This document shows, in pieces, positions 23,483-35,096 of a DNA stretch of 64,000 nucleotides. A program made the translations under genes and the position numbers. Origin of the DNA: Bemisia tabaci. Its lineage: Eukaryota; Arthropoda; Insecta; Hemiptera; Aleyrodidae. The stretch covers positions 14,036,295 through 14,100,294 of the forward strand of contig NC_092799.1 in the NCBI RefSeq assembly GCF_918797505.1. The letters run 5' to 3'. Below the pieces are notes generated by a model. The model was not told where the DNA came from and did not search any database. It saw nothing but the letters and a program-made list of their open reading frames with translations. The first letter of the stretch is position 1; the number at the start of each line of letters is the position of its first letter.

Positions 23483-24415
23483 GCGCCTGGATGCCGCTGA
23501 AATCCAGTCTTCCGGCTTATAATTAGTTCTTTTCGTCGATTTTTGGAAAATTCTACACGTTAAAAACTCAAATACGTTTTGCCATCATTGGCAGATGCTT
23601 AGAGAGTGAGCTCGACCCAGCCCAATCAGCGCTGGCATCGCAAATTAAAAACGCCTTCAAATGCGCTTGATACTGTGCAACACACAGGAGTCGAAATAAT
23701 TGTATCAAACGAATGGAACCCAGCGTTTTGATTTTACGCGTTCCTTATTCCGAGATAAATGTGTATGTTTGGAAGCAGAGAATATTTAAGCTAGTTACTT
23801 TTGTGATGTATTGTGATGTAGTTTTTACAGATGGTTAAAATTAATAATTTTAATATAATTCTTCTTTTTAAAAAGTTCCGTTAGTTTGTTTCAAAGTGTG
23901 ATAGACATTAAAATGATCACTTTTCGCAATATAGAACTATAAGAAATGGAATGTCACTAATACACGCAAAAGAAACCAGCGTCACCGTTATTATTGCGAA
24001 AAACGATCGTTTCAATGTCTATCGCACTTTTAAACAAACTAACGGAACTTTTTAAAAAGAAAAATTATATTACAATTAATAATTTTAGCCATTTGCAAAA
24101 ACTACATCACAATTTTACATCACAAAAGTAACTAGCTTAACTATTCTCTGCTGCCAAACACACACATTCATCTCGGAATAAGGAACGCGTAAAATCAAAA
24201 CGCCGGGTTCCATTCGTTCGATACAACTATTTCAACTCCTGTGTGTTGCACAATATCAAGCGCATTTGAAGGCGTTTTTAATTGGCGATGTCAACTCGAA
24301 ATGGGCCAATAGTGGCAAAATGTTTTTGAGTATTTTACGCGTTGAATTATCCAAAAATCGGCGGGAAAAACTAATGATCAGCTAGAAGACTGGCTTTTCG
24401 TGGCAACCTAGCGCC
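23483..24415. repeat. Large palindromic (fold-back) element, arms about 430 bp
   Basis: The left arm starts GGCGCCTGGATGCCGCTGAA and the right arm ends TTGCCACG-type complement plus GCGCCTG. Inner words (GATAGACATT/AATGTCTATC, AAGTTCCGTTAGTTTGTTT and its inverse) show the palindrome runs nearly to its centre at about 23960. Arms differ by substitutions and small indels, so it is not a recent assembly artefact. Confidence 0.85.
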
Positions 24416-24958
24416 TGTTTGCTTGGCTGCGCGTGGAAAAAATTGTTACTACGAGTTGACCACTAGTCAAGGTTAGCATTCTGATACTTGTTTCTGAACC
24501 AAAATTTAACGCAAAACACGGTTTGTCCGACGAAAATTACTGAAATTTACTCGTAACCAAGACTTTTAATGTTTCTTGACGCGTTAATTCAAACCTCTCG
24601 CCCATGAAAACACAATGGTCTACTTAAGTGAGATCGCAAACTAAACGTTGGCAGTCTCTGCGATGATGCGAAAATGCGGCAATCTCAATCTTGACGCTTC
24701 GGCTCAGCTACAGCAAATTGTTTACACTTTGAACAATAAAGGGTGGGGTATGAACAATGTTTGATTGAGAAGCCTGGCAAAACTGTTGTAGTGCGCGATT
24801 TGACTCACGTACAGTATTGCGTCTCTTGTGAGCGGGTAATTCAAATTTCCCGTGACCAATGTAAAATAAAAACGTTTAAATCTTAATTAGGAGTTGCTTT
24901 CAGTAATTTTTAATGGGAGAATCGTGTTTCATGTTAAACTCTGATTAAGGAACCTGTA

Positions 24959-25373
24959 CACTGAAAGAAAATCTCGGTGTATTTACTAAGAAAAGGGTAA
25001 AATTACCAAGAATTCAGGGTTCTATTTGATCCCAGTTTTTTCTTGGTAAAATTACCATTTACGGAATTGGAAATTTTACCGAGAAATCTCGGTAAAATTA
25101 TTGAGCTTTCTTGGTAATTTTACTGGACTTTGGTAAAAACGCCAATATTTTGTATCGACTGTGGTAGAATTACCGAGATAAAATGGCAAAGTTACCGGGA
25201 ATTGATTACCAATAAAAGTGGTATTCTTACCTGGAAAAAAACCTGTAAAAATACCGGGTTTTAGGTAAGCTTACTAGTCTGTCTTGGTAAAATTACCAAT
25301 AATTGGTAAGCAAAGTGAGATGGTAAAGGTACCATCGGACCTTGGTAAAAACGCCGAGAATTTTTTTTCAGTG
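24959..25373. repeat. CACTG-ended element rich in GGTAAAATTACC motifs (family J)
   Basis: Begins CACTGAAAGAAAATCTCGG and ends CCGAGAATTTTTTTTCAGTG, flanked by TA on both sides. The interior is a patchwork of TTGGTAAAATTACC-like words in both orientations. A second copy lies at 38063-38529. Confidence 0.85.
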
Positions 25374-25738
25374 TATCAGAATGCTTAAATTCTTAACTTG
25401 TCTAGTGGTCCGTTGTCCCTGAAGATTTATTTACGGCTAGTCGACTGTCAATTTGGCAACTGAAGATTTAAGTTGGCGAGGGGACGGGAGAGGAACGGAG
25501 GAATCTGGAAGGAGGCTCGTAAATCAGTTTCATGATAATGAATTCGAGGGGGAGAAATTAGCAAGAGAGCCCGAAGTTGTGCAGGCGGCAACACGCAGCG
25601 CTTGACGGAAAAAAGCACGGCGTGTCCGTGGAATCTCAATTTCGTTTTTACTTGACGCCCAGGCAGTGGCTTCCTGATGTTGCCCATGTTACTGGCATAA
25701 AGTCCCTATGACCTCCTCTCATTTTCCTCGTCTGTTAG

Positions 25739-26001
25739 TTGGATTGCATTTTGAAAAACGGAATCAGAATCATTGCAGTGGTGCTAAGATTGTGCAACTT
25801 CATCCTCTCCAATAAAATTACCGAAAGCATGAAAAAATATGAAATTTGCGTAATAATTTGTGTCTTAAATTTATAGTTTTTAACGAGTAGAATAGAAACT
25901 GTTAATAGTTACTAAACTTTTTCTTCCAAGACAAAAGAAGTTGCAAAATTTGAGCGACATTGCAATGCTCCTGGTTCCTTTTTGCAAAATGTAATCCAGT
26001 T
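25739..26001. repeat. Fold-back MITE family I (ends TTGGATTGCATTTTG)
   Basis: The left TTGGATTGCATTTTGAAAAA and the right TTTTTGCAAAATGTAATCCA are inverted. The arms continue CATTGCA(G/A)TG. Copies lie at 50099-50361 and 52825-53083, both in introns of the WD-repeat gene. Confidence 0.85.
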
Positions 26002-26091
26002 GATGGGTCGGTTTTTGGCAAAAGGAAACCAATTCTTTCGGCAAAAAAGGGGTCAACTCGTTATTTGATTGGTAGAATTCTCCTTAAAGGA

Positions 26092-26574
26092 CAACGTCGA
26101 TGGCCAAAATGTGAGGCCACGTATCTCCGTTTGCAACGTTGCAGATTTTCGGTCATACACCGAAAAAAAAGTGAAGTCGATTTAACATTCTGGATGTGAA
26201 AAATGCGTGCGAGAACTCATGAAATGCTGAATGCCCCGTTACAGCGGTTACTTTAGCAATGCCAGAATGTAGAACTAACTGCTGTGGTGGATAATTCAAC
26301 ATTTTTTAAGTTCCCGCACACTTTTTCTACATCCAGAATGTTAAATTAACTTCATTTTTTTTTCGGTGTACTTTATATTTTCTTTGGAAAACTGGTCACC
26401 TTAATGCATCGAAAATTTGCTAGATTTTTCTTCGCTATTCGTAGAATATCCCACGTAAATTTCAAGCTATACAGTTGACTTGTTTCTCTTCGAAAAAATT
26501 AATTGCAGCAAAGATTTTGAAAAACTGCAAGAAACGCACTGGAGATAAGTGGTTTTGCACCTCAGCCATCGATG
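26092..26574. repeat. Fold-back element family K, interrupted by a MITE
   Basis: GTCGATGGCCAAAATGTGAG with CACGTATCTCCGTTTGCAA at the left is inverse to GATAAGTGGTTTTGCACC with CAGCCATCGATG at the right. A related, uninterrupted copy is at 53727-54158. The CACCG MITE at 26157-26369 sits inside it. Confidence 0.7.
26157..26369. repeat. MITE ending CACCGAAAAAAAAGTGAAGT (family L), nested in family K
   Basis: Inverted ends CACCGAAAAAAAA and TTTTTTTTTCGGTG continue into TTAACATTCTGGATGTG/CACATCC-type complement. It is flanked by TA on both sides. Confidence 0.85.
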
Positions 26575-26615
26575 TGCATCTGTCGAGACTTGGTTTCTTT
26601 CAGCGTTCTTTCTGC

Positions 26616-27050
26616 ATGTTTTATTCAATAATGAAAAGACAACCAGCTGATAACTTGGCTTTTTCCTGTGATTTCATGAAGCTTTTTTTTCCAGGACACA
26701 TTAAAAAAATGTTATACATTGATAACTGCTGGTTTACCCTTATCAATGAAATAATGACTAAAAATTTCAGACACGATGCCCGTAATGAAAATAAAATGTC
26801 TAGTTTTATTACGTCATCATACATGGTTTCAATGCTTCGATGCTGTTGTCAATGGTCCTCATCAACCTTAAAATCCATAACTTACATCATCCTACCTTTG
26901 TTTGTATGTAAAACAGACCTTGAAACAGTGAAACACTCTGACTGCTGCATTGAAGTTCTTACCTGTGAACAGAAAGGGAAGGAAAATATTATTGTTTCAT
27001 TTATGTTAAAAGTACGGCAACCTGACAAATGTCTGTCGTGTAATTTTTAA
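26616..27050 (+). CDS. Hypothetical 144-codon open frame, unrecognised
   Basis: ATG-led (MFYSIMKRQP...) and open to TAA. The frame extends further left into the family K transposon without a stop, which weakens it. The product is rich in Cys (a CCCQWSSS stretch), Ser and Lys, has no clear signal peptide, and I recognise no motif. Base composition is AT-rich like the surroundings, and no splice partner was seen. A chance frame is at least as likely as a gene. Confidence 0.15.
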   Translation: MFYSIMKRQPADNLAFSCDFMKLFFPGHIKKMLYIDNCWFTLINEIMTKNFRHDARNENKMSSFITSSYMVSMLRCCCQWSSSTLKSITYIILPLFVCKTDLETVKHSDCCIEVLTCEQKGKENIIVSFMLKVRQPDKCLSCNF

Positions 27051-27225
27051 GGATTAAAAAAATCATATCCTTTAAAAATTATTGCTTGTTGACCTTTTAA
27101 AGATAAAATCACACAAAATCACAATTAATACATAAACCGTCTGAAAATTCACTTTTTTATTTAGTATGTTTGTCGCACATATATTTATATCATATTTCTT
27201 ATTTACTCGGAGGCTACACCCCATG

Positions 27226-27388
27226 CAGAGGCGGATCCAGCAATTTGGCAATACCGGATTTCCTCCATTTAAACCTATGCTAAATAATCGATTCTTGTCA
27301 GAGCACCTGGCCCCTCCAAGAATCGATACTTTTCCATAGGTTTAAATGGAGGAAATCCGGTGTTGCCAAATTGCTGGATCCGCCAATG
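27226..27388. mobile_element. hAT-type MITE (family C) with perfect 8-bp target duplication
   Basis: Ends CAGAGGCGGATCCAGCAATT and AATTGCTGGATCCGCCAATG, with nearly complete inverted arms (~70 bp). ACCCCATG at 27218-27225 is repeated at 27389-27396. Ends of the form CA(G)NGGCGG with an 8-bp duplication are diagnostic of hAT elements. Confidence 0.92.
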
Positions 27389-27712
27389 ACCCCATGACCG
27401 CTTCACGGTCCAAGTCCCCGAACCGCATCAAGACTTATGAGTGAGGAGGTACTGTTGTGATTTTCTGCACCGTTCAGATAAGTTACTTTCATTCTACTTC
27501 CAGTAAAAAAGGGTTATTAAAACCGAGAAAAGTCAGTTTAAAACTTGATTTTTCTCAAGTTTTCTCATGATCAGTAAACAGAAACCTTATCCGCATCAAT
27601 TTATTATGACTACCGTGAGGAATGCTTAAAAATGGTTTCATCTATAGGATGAGCTGAGCGTCCATAACTAAAGAGCCGTAACTCCATTTCGGTTTTTGTA
27701 ATTGTTTTTTAG

Positions 27713-27939
27713 CACTGGAAAAATAGCACATTGGATCTAGAGTCCAGACTCTTGAAAACATTGACAAGAAAAAGGACTCTTGATTCAATCAGATTTAAGC
27801 TTAAATCAAAAGGAAATCCGCTCAAATTAAGAGGTTTGGTTCCTGATTTAAGCTTAAATCTGATTTATTCAAGAGTATTTTTTCTTGTCGATGTTTTTAA
27901 GAGTCTTGACTCTAGATCCAATCTGTTTTTTTTCCAGTG
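27713..27939. repeat. CACTGG MITE (family B)
   Basis: CACTGGAAAAATAGCACATT to TGTTTTTTTTCCAGTG, flanked by AG on both sides. It is almost a full palindrome, with an internal GATTTAAGCTTAAATC. Confidence 0.9.
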
Positions 27940-28382
27940 AGACATAAATACTCCGTTTCAAGAAAACCTGGTCACATTCCTGCTTCATATTTTCACTACT
28001 ACTTGAAAATGTTATGACACAATTTTTCTGAAACCTCAAATGATGGATGTTAGTTGCTTTTCTTTTAGTGGACCATTTTGCAGGAGAAACATGGGCCAAA
28101 TCTAAAGCGGAGATACGGCGTTTCTGCGATGAACGGTATAGCTGATCTCTTATTACCCGAAAACCTGATACAAATTTCCTTCAGGGTACGAGGAAAATAT
28201 ATGGAGGTTTCGTAAATTGGCTTAAGGAACAAGCAATTTGCAGGCATGGGAAGTCCCTCAGAACCGAATTTGCCTCCAGTGCATACAAATAACGAAACAA
28301 ATGTATCTGAAATGCGAGATGTGGGTCTCGGAGGAAGTGTATGATGCAATATCCAAATATTTCCACCGGATTCCTGCCGAGG

Positions 28383-28615
28383 CACAGTGGATCGAGTCAA
28401 TGGGAGAGGTCGGACAACATTTGGAAACTTTAAACCCTTATAACTCCGTTTGTACAAAACTTTGAGGTTCCAAAAGTGGATTCATTGGTTGCTTCGTGAA
28501 ATTTACTTTCAGATCCACCCTTTAAAATTTAAAATCTGACGAAATTAACATCAAAATTTGCAGTTTTAGTCGAAGATTGTATGGCCGACTACTCTGATCG
28601 ACTCGATCTACTGTG
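28383..28615. repeat. MITE family H
   Basis: CACAGTGGATCGAGTCAATG at the left and GATCGACTCGATCTACTGTG at the right, with the same interior as 21930-22164. Confidence 0.85.
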
Positions 28616-30022
28616 CGAGGATGAAAATGACACGCAGGAGAAATTTAATTCAATATCTCGGCGGAACACGATTATCATAAATCCCATCCCTCGTATATTT
28701 TTCCCCGACCATACAAAGAAAAATATATTCGTGGAGAGGCACATCTTTGAGTCGCTCTTGATGAGATGATGAATACTGAATTTGATATTGTACAAAATTG
28801 AAAAAAAAGAAGGAGGAAAAGAGGTTGTTTCCAGAGGCGAGGCGTGAATACGGGTTCGGCAAGGAACAAACAGAATGAGAGAGGGAACAGAGAAAGGAAT
28901 TTGAGAATGGGCCGATCAAAGATTACAAAAAACGTTCAATATCTGTAATCTTTATTCCTGTTTGTGACTCCATGAGGGGGTGTTGTCTTGACTCTCAGAA
29001 TAATGGGACTCTAGTCGCAGCCAATTTCAAGATGGTTACCGTGCCACCACCTTCTGTACTTCCTCTATGGGTATAAATAATTTAGAGTGCCACCTGACAA
29101 CAGGGCTCGAGGAAACGTGCCTCTTATTAAATTTTCGCCGCGGACGTACGGTCGTATTTTCAGGGCAAAAATAGTATCGGAGAAAAGGCAAGCGGATATG
29201 AGCACTCTCCAGGTGTGCATTCAAGTGCCTACTTGGGGAGAGACTTGCCGAGCTGCACGGAGGTTCTTACACGCCATGCACTCGAAAGAGTAATAAATAG
29301 ACAAAATATAATCCGTTGGCAACGGCGTCTGTGAACTAGATCCTCGGCGGTCTAGAATGGCGGGCGGGGGGGCTCAAAGGTATTAGAATCCGGGGTAAAG
29401 TGTTTGAGGGGGCATCGCTTACCTTAGCACGAGTGTCGCCGTTCTTTTCATAACGTCAAATTTGTCCCGCGCTTTCACGGACCCTCGTGGATGGTTCTCG
29501 GGCAGCTCTCGTGGAGGATTTTTCCAACGACACTGGATACACTTTTTTTGTCAAAATTCCGGGAAAAAAAAAATTATTTTGTGTAATTACAGTCCTCATA
29601 CGTTCTCTCAGTTTTTCGGTAAATGAAAAATTGCACAAGCTTGGCAACGCCGCAACAATTTTTGTTTTTTATCATTTCCCTAAGATTAGCGCAACTGAGA
29701 CATCAAACAATGTTTTTGATGCACTATAAATCAGCGACGAAAGATGCAGGCGCCCACTAGATAACTATTGCGGCTCGAATGTCTCTAATATTGCCTATTT
29801 GGAGGGTTGAAGGAGTTTTAATTGCTTGCGCGCTATTTTACTTATAGTGTTAGGGCTCAGCGTTGAGTCGTGTTTTCCGTGTTCCGTCTGATTTTCGAGG
29901 TATTCAGTTGGCTGTACATCCAGTATTCGACAGAGTCGATATGTTTTGCTTCAACAATCCGGGAAAATTCTAGTTTTTCGTCAGATACACAGAAGAGTAA
30001 GTCAAATGGCGTTACCTAACTT
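28616..30022. other. No convincing gene
   Basis: Small frames at 28.6-29.7 kb occur on both strands. The plus frame at 29087-29293 crosses a moderately GC-rich patch (29090-29240) but has no motif and no good start. No repeat copy was recognised. Confidence 0.4.
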
Positions 30023-31384
30023 TTTGCGCCACACCGACCGATTAACGGCTGACAGCCAACCCAAGGTATGTAAACAGGCAAAAACGGAATGCGTAAACGT
30101 ACGGTAATGTCAATTGACCTCCTAGCATTGCAGCTCCGACGAAAACAGTTTATTCCTTATCATCGTCTCAATCCAGCGGGGAATTTGTGTAAGCTCGGTA
30201 GTTTATCTTACACTAGTTATCGAATAAGTTAGTTACGCTGATCATAGAATCGTGTTTTGGTGCTTAATTCCTGTCGATCAGCTAAAACTAATAAGATCCG
30301 TTCAAACATCAGCTTTCTACGTTCAACATTAACTGAAATATCGCGCGGTGGAAAATTTGCTTTATGACGTCATCCACCGCAATCATGATGCCCTTGGTTT
30401 CTTCCACCTTGATTTCCTTGATTTCCTTGAGTCGGCGAGACTCTCATTTGCACTAACCACTCAACATGATACTCGGATGAAAGCAAGGCGGAAGAAAGTA
30501 AGAGTGCCACTACACCGGTGGATGACCATATACTCGTAAACCGAATTTTTCATTGCGGGATATTCTTGTTAATAATTAACTCAGAGAGCTGCTGTTTGGA
30601 CCGATCGTATTATTTCTAGCTGATCTACAGGAATCAAGCACTAAAACACAATTCTGTGACCAGCGCAACTGACTTATTCGATAACTTGTATAAGATTAAC
30701 TTCCGAGCTTACAAAAATTTCCCGCTGGGTTGAGGCGATGACACGGAAAAAACTGTTTCCGTCGGAGTTGCAATGCTAGGAGGTCAATGGAGATGTTGCA
30801 TGTGTGAGGAATTTGCGATTTGACTGATGATTCTTATGTAAAAGTTAGCGAGAAACACGACGGTGCCACTGGTTTTCTCTGAAATCAACTCCCAAGCTCA
30901 AAAAAAGCTCCTAAGTTGAGGCCAAAATGGAGGAGATATCCCACCCTACCCTGAGAGTCCACCTCTACATCAAGACAAATTCTCCATGCAAAGATAGGGA
31001 GCAAATACATTGACAGGGCTGCCACTTTATGTGGGGACTCCAAAACTGAAAACACGGCCACCCTGCTAATGTATTTGCTCCCTATCTTTGCATGGAGAGT
31101 TATTGTCTTGATGTAGACGTGGACTCTGAAGATGGCGTGGGATATCCCCTCCATTGTGGCCTCAACTTGAGAGCTTTTTTGAGCTTGGGAGTTGATTTCA
31201 GGGAAAACCAGTGGCACCATCGTGTTTCTCGCGAACTTTTACGTAACAATCAGCAGTCAAATCGCAAATTCCTCACATATGCAACATCTTCATTGACATT
31301 ACCGTAAGTTTTTGCATCCTGTTTTGCCGGTTTACATACCTTGGTTTGGCTGTCAGCCCTAAATCGGTCGGTGTAACGCAAAAA
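30023..31384. repeat. Nested fold-back element, 1.36 kb
   Basis: Outer ends TTTTTGCGCCACACCGACCG and CGGTCGGTGTAACGCAAAAA are inverted for about 90 bp. Inside, 30115-30310 is inverse to 30590-30785 (TGACCTCCTAGCATTGCAGC and its complement). A second palindrome, arms about 30789-31032 and 31050-31295 (GGAATTTGCGATTTGACTG and its complement), sits between the inner and outer right arms. The mismatch pattern shows independent arms rather than a chimeric read. Confidence 0.82.
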
Positions 31385-32309
31385 GACAGAGCGACAGAGC
31401 ATCGCGTAAACTCGCAAAACCAAGACTCTGACAGGACCTCAATCCCAAACCCCAAGACGTTCCGAGATTCGCGCCTGTAACTCTGAGAAGGGCGAATCCC
31501 GGTTCGCGAGGAAACCGCAGGGCGCTTGTAATCATGGTCTGGCCGCTGTGAGTGATGCCTGGAAAGAGGGCTGGCGAGCCGGGAATCCTCGGAAGGCGGT
31601 TGGTCGATGCCGAATGCATATTATCCTTGACGCTAATGCCGACCGGAATCGCGAGCGAAAGCCATAAAAGTCGGAGGATCCGAGCACCGCGGAGCCACCG
31701 GGCGGGCAAGGAGTGAGTAACGTAGTGTCGACCGCTCAGCGTTCCTGTAAATAATTAGAGACGCGATGCGGGCTTCACTCCAGGTTAAGCGGCACACGAA
31801 TTACCGCTCTTTATTTATTTACAGGAGTGAACCCAAGCTCGGAGGAAGCTCCTTCGTTGCCGCGCGGAAAGAGATTAGAGTACTCATAGCTCGAAAAATA
31901 GAGCCCTTAGGGCCAAAAAGCCCACACTGAAAAAATGGTATGCTGTTTTACAACCTAAGATGTCAAAAATGTGTCTGGTGATACTAAGATGTAGCTGTGA
32001 TTGCGCACGCAGTTGAATTTTCAACAATAATAAAAACACATTAAAATACAAAAAACCAAATGGGTATACAAGGCTAAGGAGACATGAAACAAACGAGGGC
32101 GTTTCGGGCAAATGACGTGCCCATTCTTAACTGGAACAGAAGCTAAAAAAATTAAAAAATAAAAACGAGAAAATGAGCATGCAACTGACCGAGGTAGGAA
32201 TCAGTGCAAACTGAAAAACGGAGCAAGGATCGACAGAGGGGCACTATCACCTCCTTGATAATAGGCCAACCTCTACACCCACCAAGGAGTATTTATAGAG
32301 GCTCTTCTC
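31385..32309. other. CpG-rich patch (31385-31870), no gene assigned
   Basis: CpG-rich compared with its flanks. A 116-codon minus frame is open over 31709-31359 but lacks an ATG at its start and runs into the repeat. TTTATTTATTTACAGG at 31811-31826 looks like a splice acceptor on the plus strand, but no exon could be confirmed after it. Confidence 0.3.
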
Positions 32310-32427
32310 TACCACAGAAAAACTGGTGATAGATTATCCATAAGTTTACCAGGAAATTAGTGATTTATCGAAGGAAATCTGGCAACTACTGAAGGTTCAT
32401 ACGGCGTTTTTCCTTAGCATGGCAGCA
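32310..32427. repeat. Right half of MITE family G
   Basis: Ends TTCATACGGCGTTTTTCCTTAGCATGGCAG; the left terminus is absent. Confidence 0.7.
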
Positions 32428-34142
32428 TTGCAACTCTCCAAACGCAAACCACTTTTGGGCAAAACAGACGCGGCCGCACTCCTATATTGAGCGTCATTTG
32501 GCACCAGTTGTGTATCAGGCTGTATCAAATAAGCTGAAGGCGCGTCTTTACCCTATAAACACCCCTAGCTGTCCCACTTCTCCCGCCTAAAGTCGGAATT
32601 AGCGCGCGATTTTCAGTAGTGACCAGTTCAAATCCCGGCCAATCGGCGTATCAGGAGCATAGTTATAATAGTTTTTACCATGTCTACTGCCTTAGGGCGG
32701 GGATTAGTATCTTTCCGTGGATCTATAGCCGAGTCCATTGATCTATTGAGATTAGTTCCGAATCAATCGGAATCGCTGTCTCATAGATACGCAGCATGCA
32801 TCTATCAAGGTCAATAGATGAGAGGAGGAGAGTAAATAATCAGACTGCAGGCAACCTTCCAACACGAAACACGATAGAAAAATGCCGCTGTCAATCCTTA
32901 GATTCTAATATCGAACCAAGATGACCAGAAGTGTTCATAAATGAATGCCTTTCCGCAAAGAAGATACCGCGTAGATTATGATATCTCATCACACTCAGAA
33001 TTTTTCGGTAATAATTTCATTTGTCTTCTAATGTCAAATGTAATTTTTTTTTTTTTAAAAAATCATTGATGACAGGAAAAACTACAGTGATTTAAGCACA
33101 AAATCTGGCGACAATGATCGTCGAGGTTAAGCCTCTCAAGCGTCCGTTCATCCTTTTTAACGACTCTCCAGCGATTTGATCTCAAAGCTGTCGAGTTTAC
33201 AAACCGTTGAACGTATTCTCTCACTCCACGAGGTTCTGGTTGACTTATCTCGCATCCGTTTGACAATCATGTAAGGCCATTTAGGAACTAATTGACTATC
33301 GGCAAAATTTAAAGCCGAAATTAAATCCTCCATCGGTTTCAGCTCTTGCCTCTCTTTGGTAGATACTATCCGCATTCGGTCTGATCTTTTTACGACCAAG
33401 AAACTTGAAAATCAAGTGGAGGATATGGCTGCATTTAGCTGCTCATCATTTTTTGATTACTCACTCCAGAGTTACTTGTCTCATACATTAATTTGTCCGA
33501 ATGATTTAGGTGCTTTCAAAGTAGGTATTCCACTACTTGGTCCTAAAATCTGAGCCAATTTAACCTAACCCAAAGCATAATTCTCAGGGACTTGAATGGG
33601 AAACTAAAAAACGAATAGAGTACGGATACCATGGGATACGTAGCTATCGATACTTGCATTCACCGATATGGCCCGGTAGCCTTTGACTCAATTTTTTTAT
33701 GCAAGTTAAGTCAAATAAGAGCATCATCAACCATCATTAATAATGCAGAGAAACGTTTCTGCCAGAATGCATCTAAATGTATTGGGAATTAATAATCTTT
33801 ACCTCAACACAATCGTTACTTACTTTGATGAGAGTTTGACACACCTCTGAGCAGGTTTAAAACCATCGGACATTCAGGAATGATAAGATCAAAGTGGGAC
33901 TACAATCTTTTCGTCCTAGGGCTGGTCATCTGTGTATCATTTATATTTTTGCTATATTTTTTTATGACTTATGGAGGAAAAATGTATCATTTCTAAATTT
34001 TTAATAGTAATCTTTGTAACCAAGTATTCGATTTTTTAATGACTCTCGCTTTTAAGGTGAGCTGATGCGGACTTTAAAGACCAGAGTCAACATAATCTGC
34101 GCTCTGCCCTACTTTATTGAATCTTTTGCTATCTGCCTGATT
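32428..34142. other. No convincing gene; possible decayed coding frame at 33.1-33.4 kb (minus)
   Basis: Two overlapping minus frames (33399-33157 and 33266-33063) read protein-like in turn, for example LISALNFADSQLVPKWPYM and then REYVQRFVNSTALRSNRW, as if one coding sequence had suffered a frameshift. I recognise no family. Confidence 0.25.
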
Positions 34143-34218
34143 TGGACGTATTTATGCCAAAAGGAACTATGTGCATAGGGTTTACATGAGACATAGTTCC
34201 TTTTAGCACAAACACGTG
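34143..34218. repeat. Short palindromic repeat, family A-short
   Basis: TTGGACGTATTTATGCCAAAA ... AGTTCCTTTTAGCACAAACACG, the same hairpin as 48871-48950. Confidence 0.8.
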
Positions 34219-34676
34219 CAGTTTACAAGAGACATGCCAGCAAATGATGAGTCAAATGAGTTAATGAATACAAGACATTGAAGAAAGGTCATAGCTCAAT
34301 TTTACATTAGAATTGGATTTTTATAATCAGATAGGTTTTTTCTCCTGTTTTTTCTTGTGCACAGAAATCCTCTCCTGTCTCGTTTTGAATGCATGCGGAA
34401 CGGATCAGTTCTGAGGGGGAAATTGAACAAAAGCTGCTCCATTGATGCTGATCTCCCGTCCCCGTTAATGTTAGTTTGTCGAGTTATCCACCGGTTTGAC
34501 TCAGCACACTTCAAATTGTCAGTGAATACGAGGAGTAAGCACAGAAGTAGGTCACCCATTCATCATAGCGGGTTACGTCGTGAAAAATGAAGAGGCAACC
34601 GCCTATTCACATTTCCTCGCTACTTCAACCACGAGGGAGATACATTTGCAACTTGAAACAGCATTGACTTTTTTTT

Positions 34677-34680
<4 letters not shown>

Positions 34681-34717
<37 letters not shown>
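34681..34717. repeat. (TG)18 microsatellite
   Basis: Pure TG dinucleotide run preceded by a T9 tract. Confidence 0.95.
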
Positions 34718-34718
<1 letters not shown>

Positions 34719-34894
34719 GCACTAGGTGGTTAAAAATTTCCAAGGAAACACCCGGATCCGTAGAAACGATTTGCCTAATAACAAAACTGCACAAGAGAAA
34801 TTTGGAAGAAATTTGGAAGAGCTTAGTGGAACTAGAGAAATTATTATTGAATGACACATTTCCTGTGTTTTCTTCGATTGATTTCGATTGATAA

Positions 34895-35096
34895 AATAGG
34901 AATTTCCTGGTAAACTTATGAATATTTTTCTTCCAATTCCTCAGATAACGTTGTCCGGAATTTCGCCTATAGTTCCTGAAAATTTCAATAAAAAATATTC
35001 AAAACTTTCCTCAAAAATACACATGTTATGGAAGGAAATTTGGCAACTCTTGAATGTTCATACGGCGTTCTTCCTTAGCACCGCGGCAGTATGCGT
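34895..35096. repeat. MITE family G lacking its left terminus
   Basis: GGAATTTCCTGGTAAACTTATG to CGTTCTTCCTTAGCACCGCGGCAG. Confidence 0.7.

Noticed and set aside
31359..31709. 116-codon minus frame with a hydrophobic start
   Set aside because: Begins at TTG, and its end lies in the terminal repeat of a fold-back element; the open frame follows from high GC.
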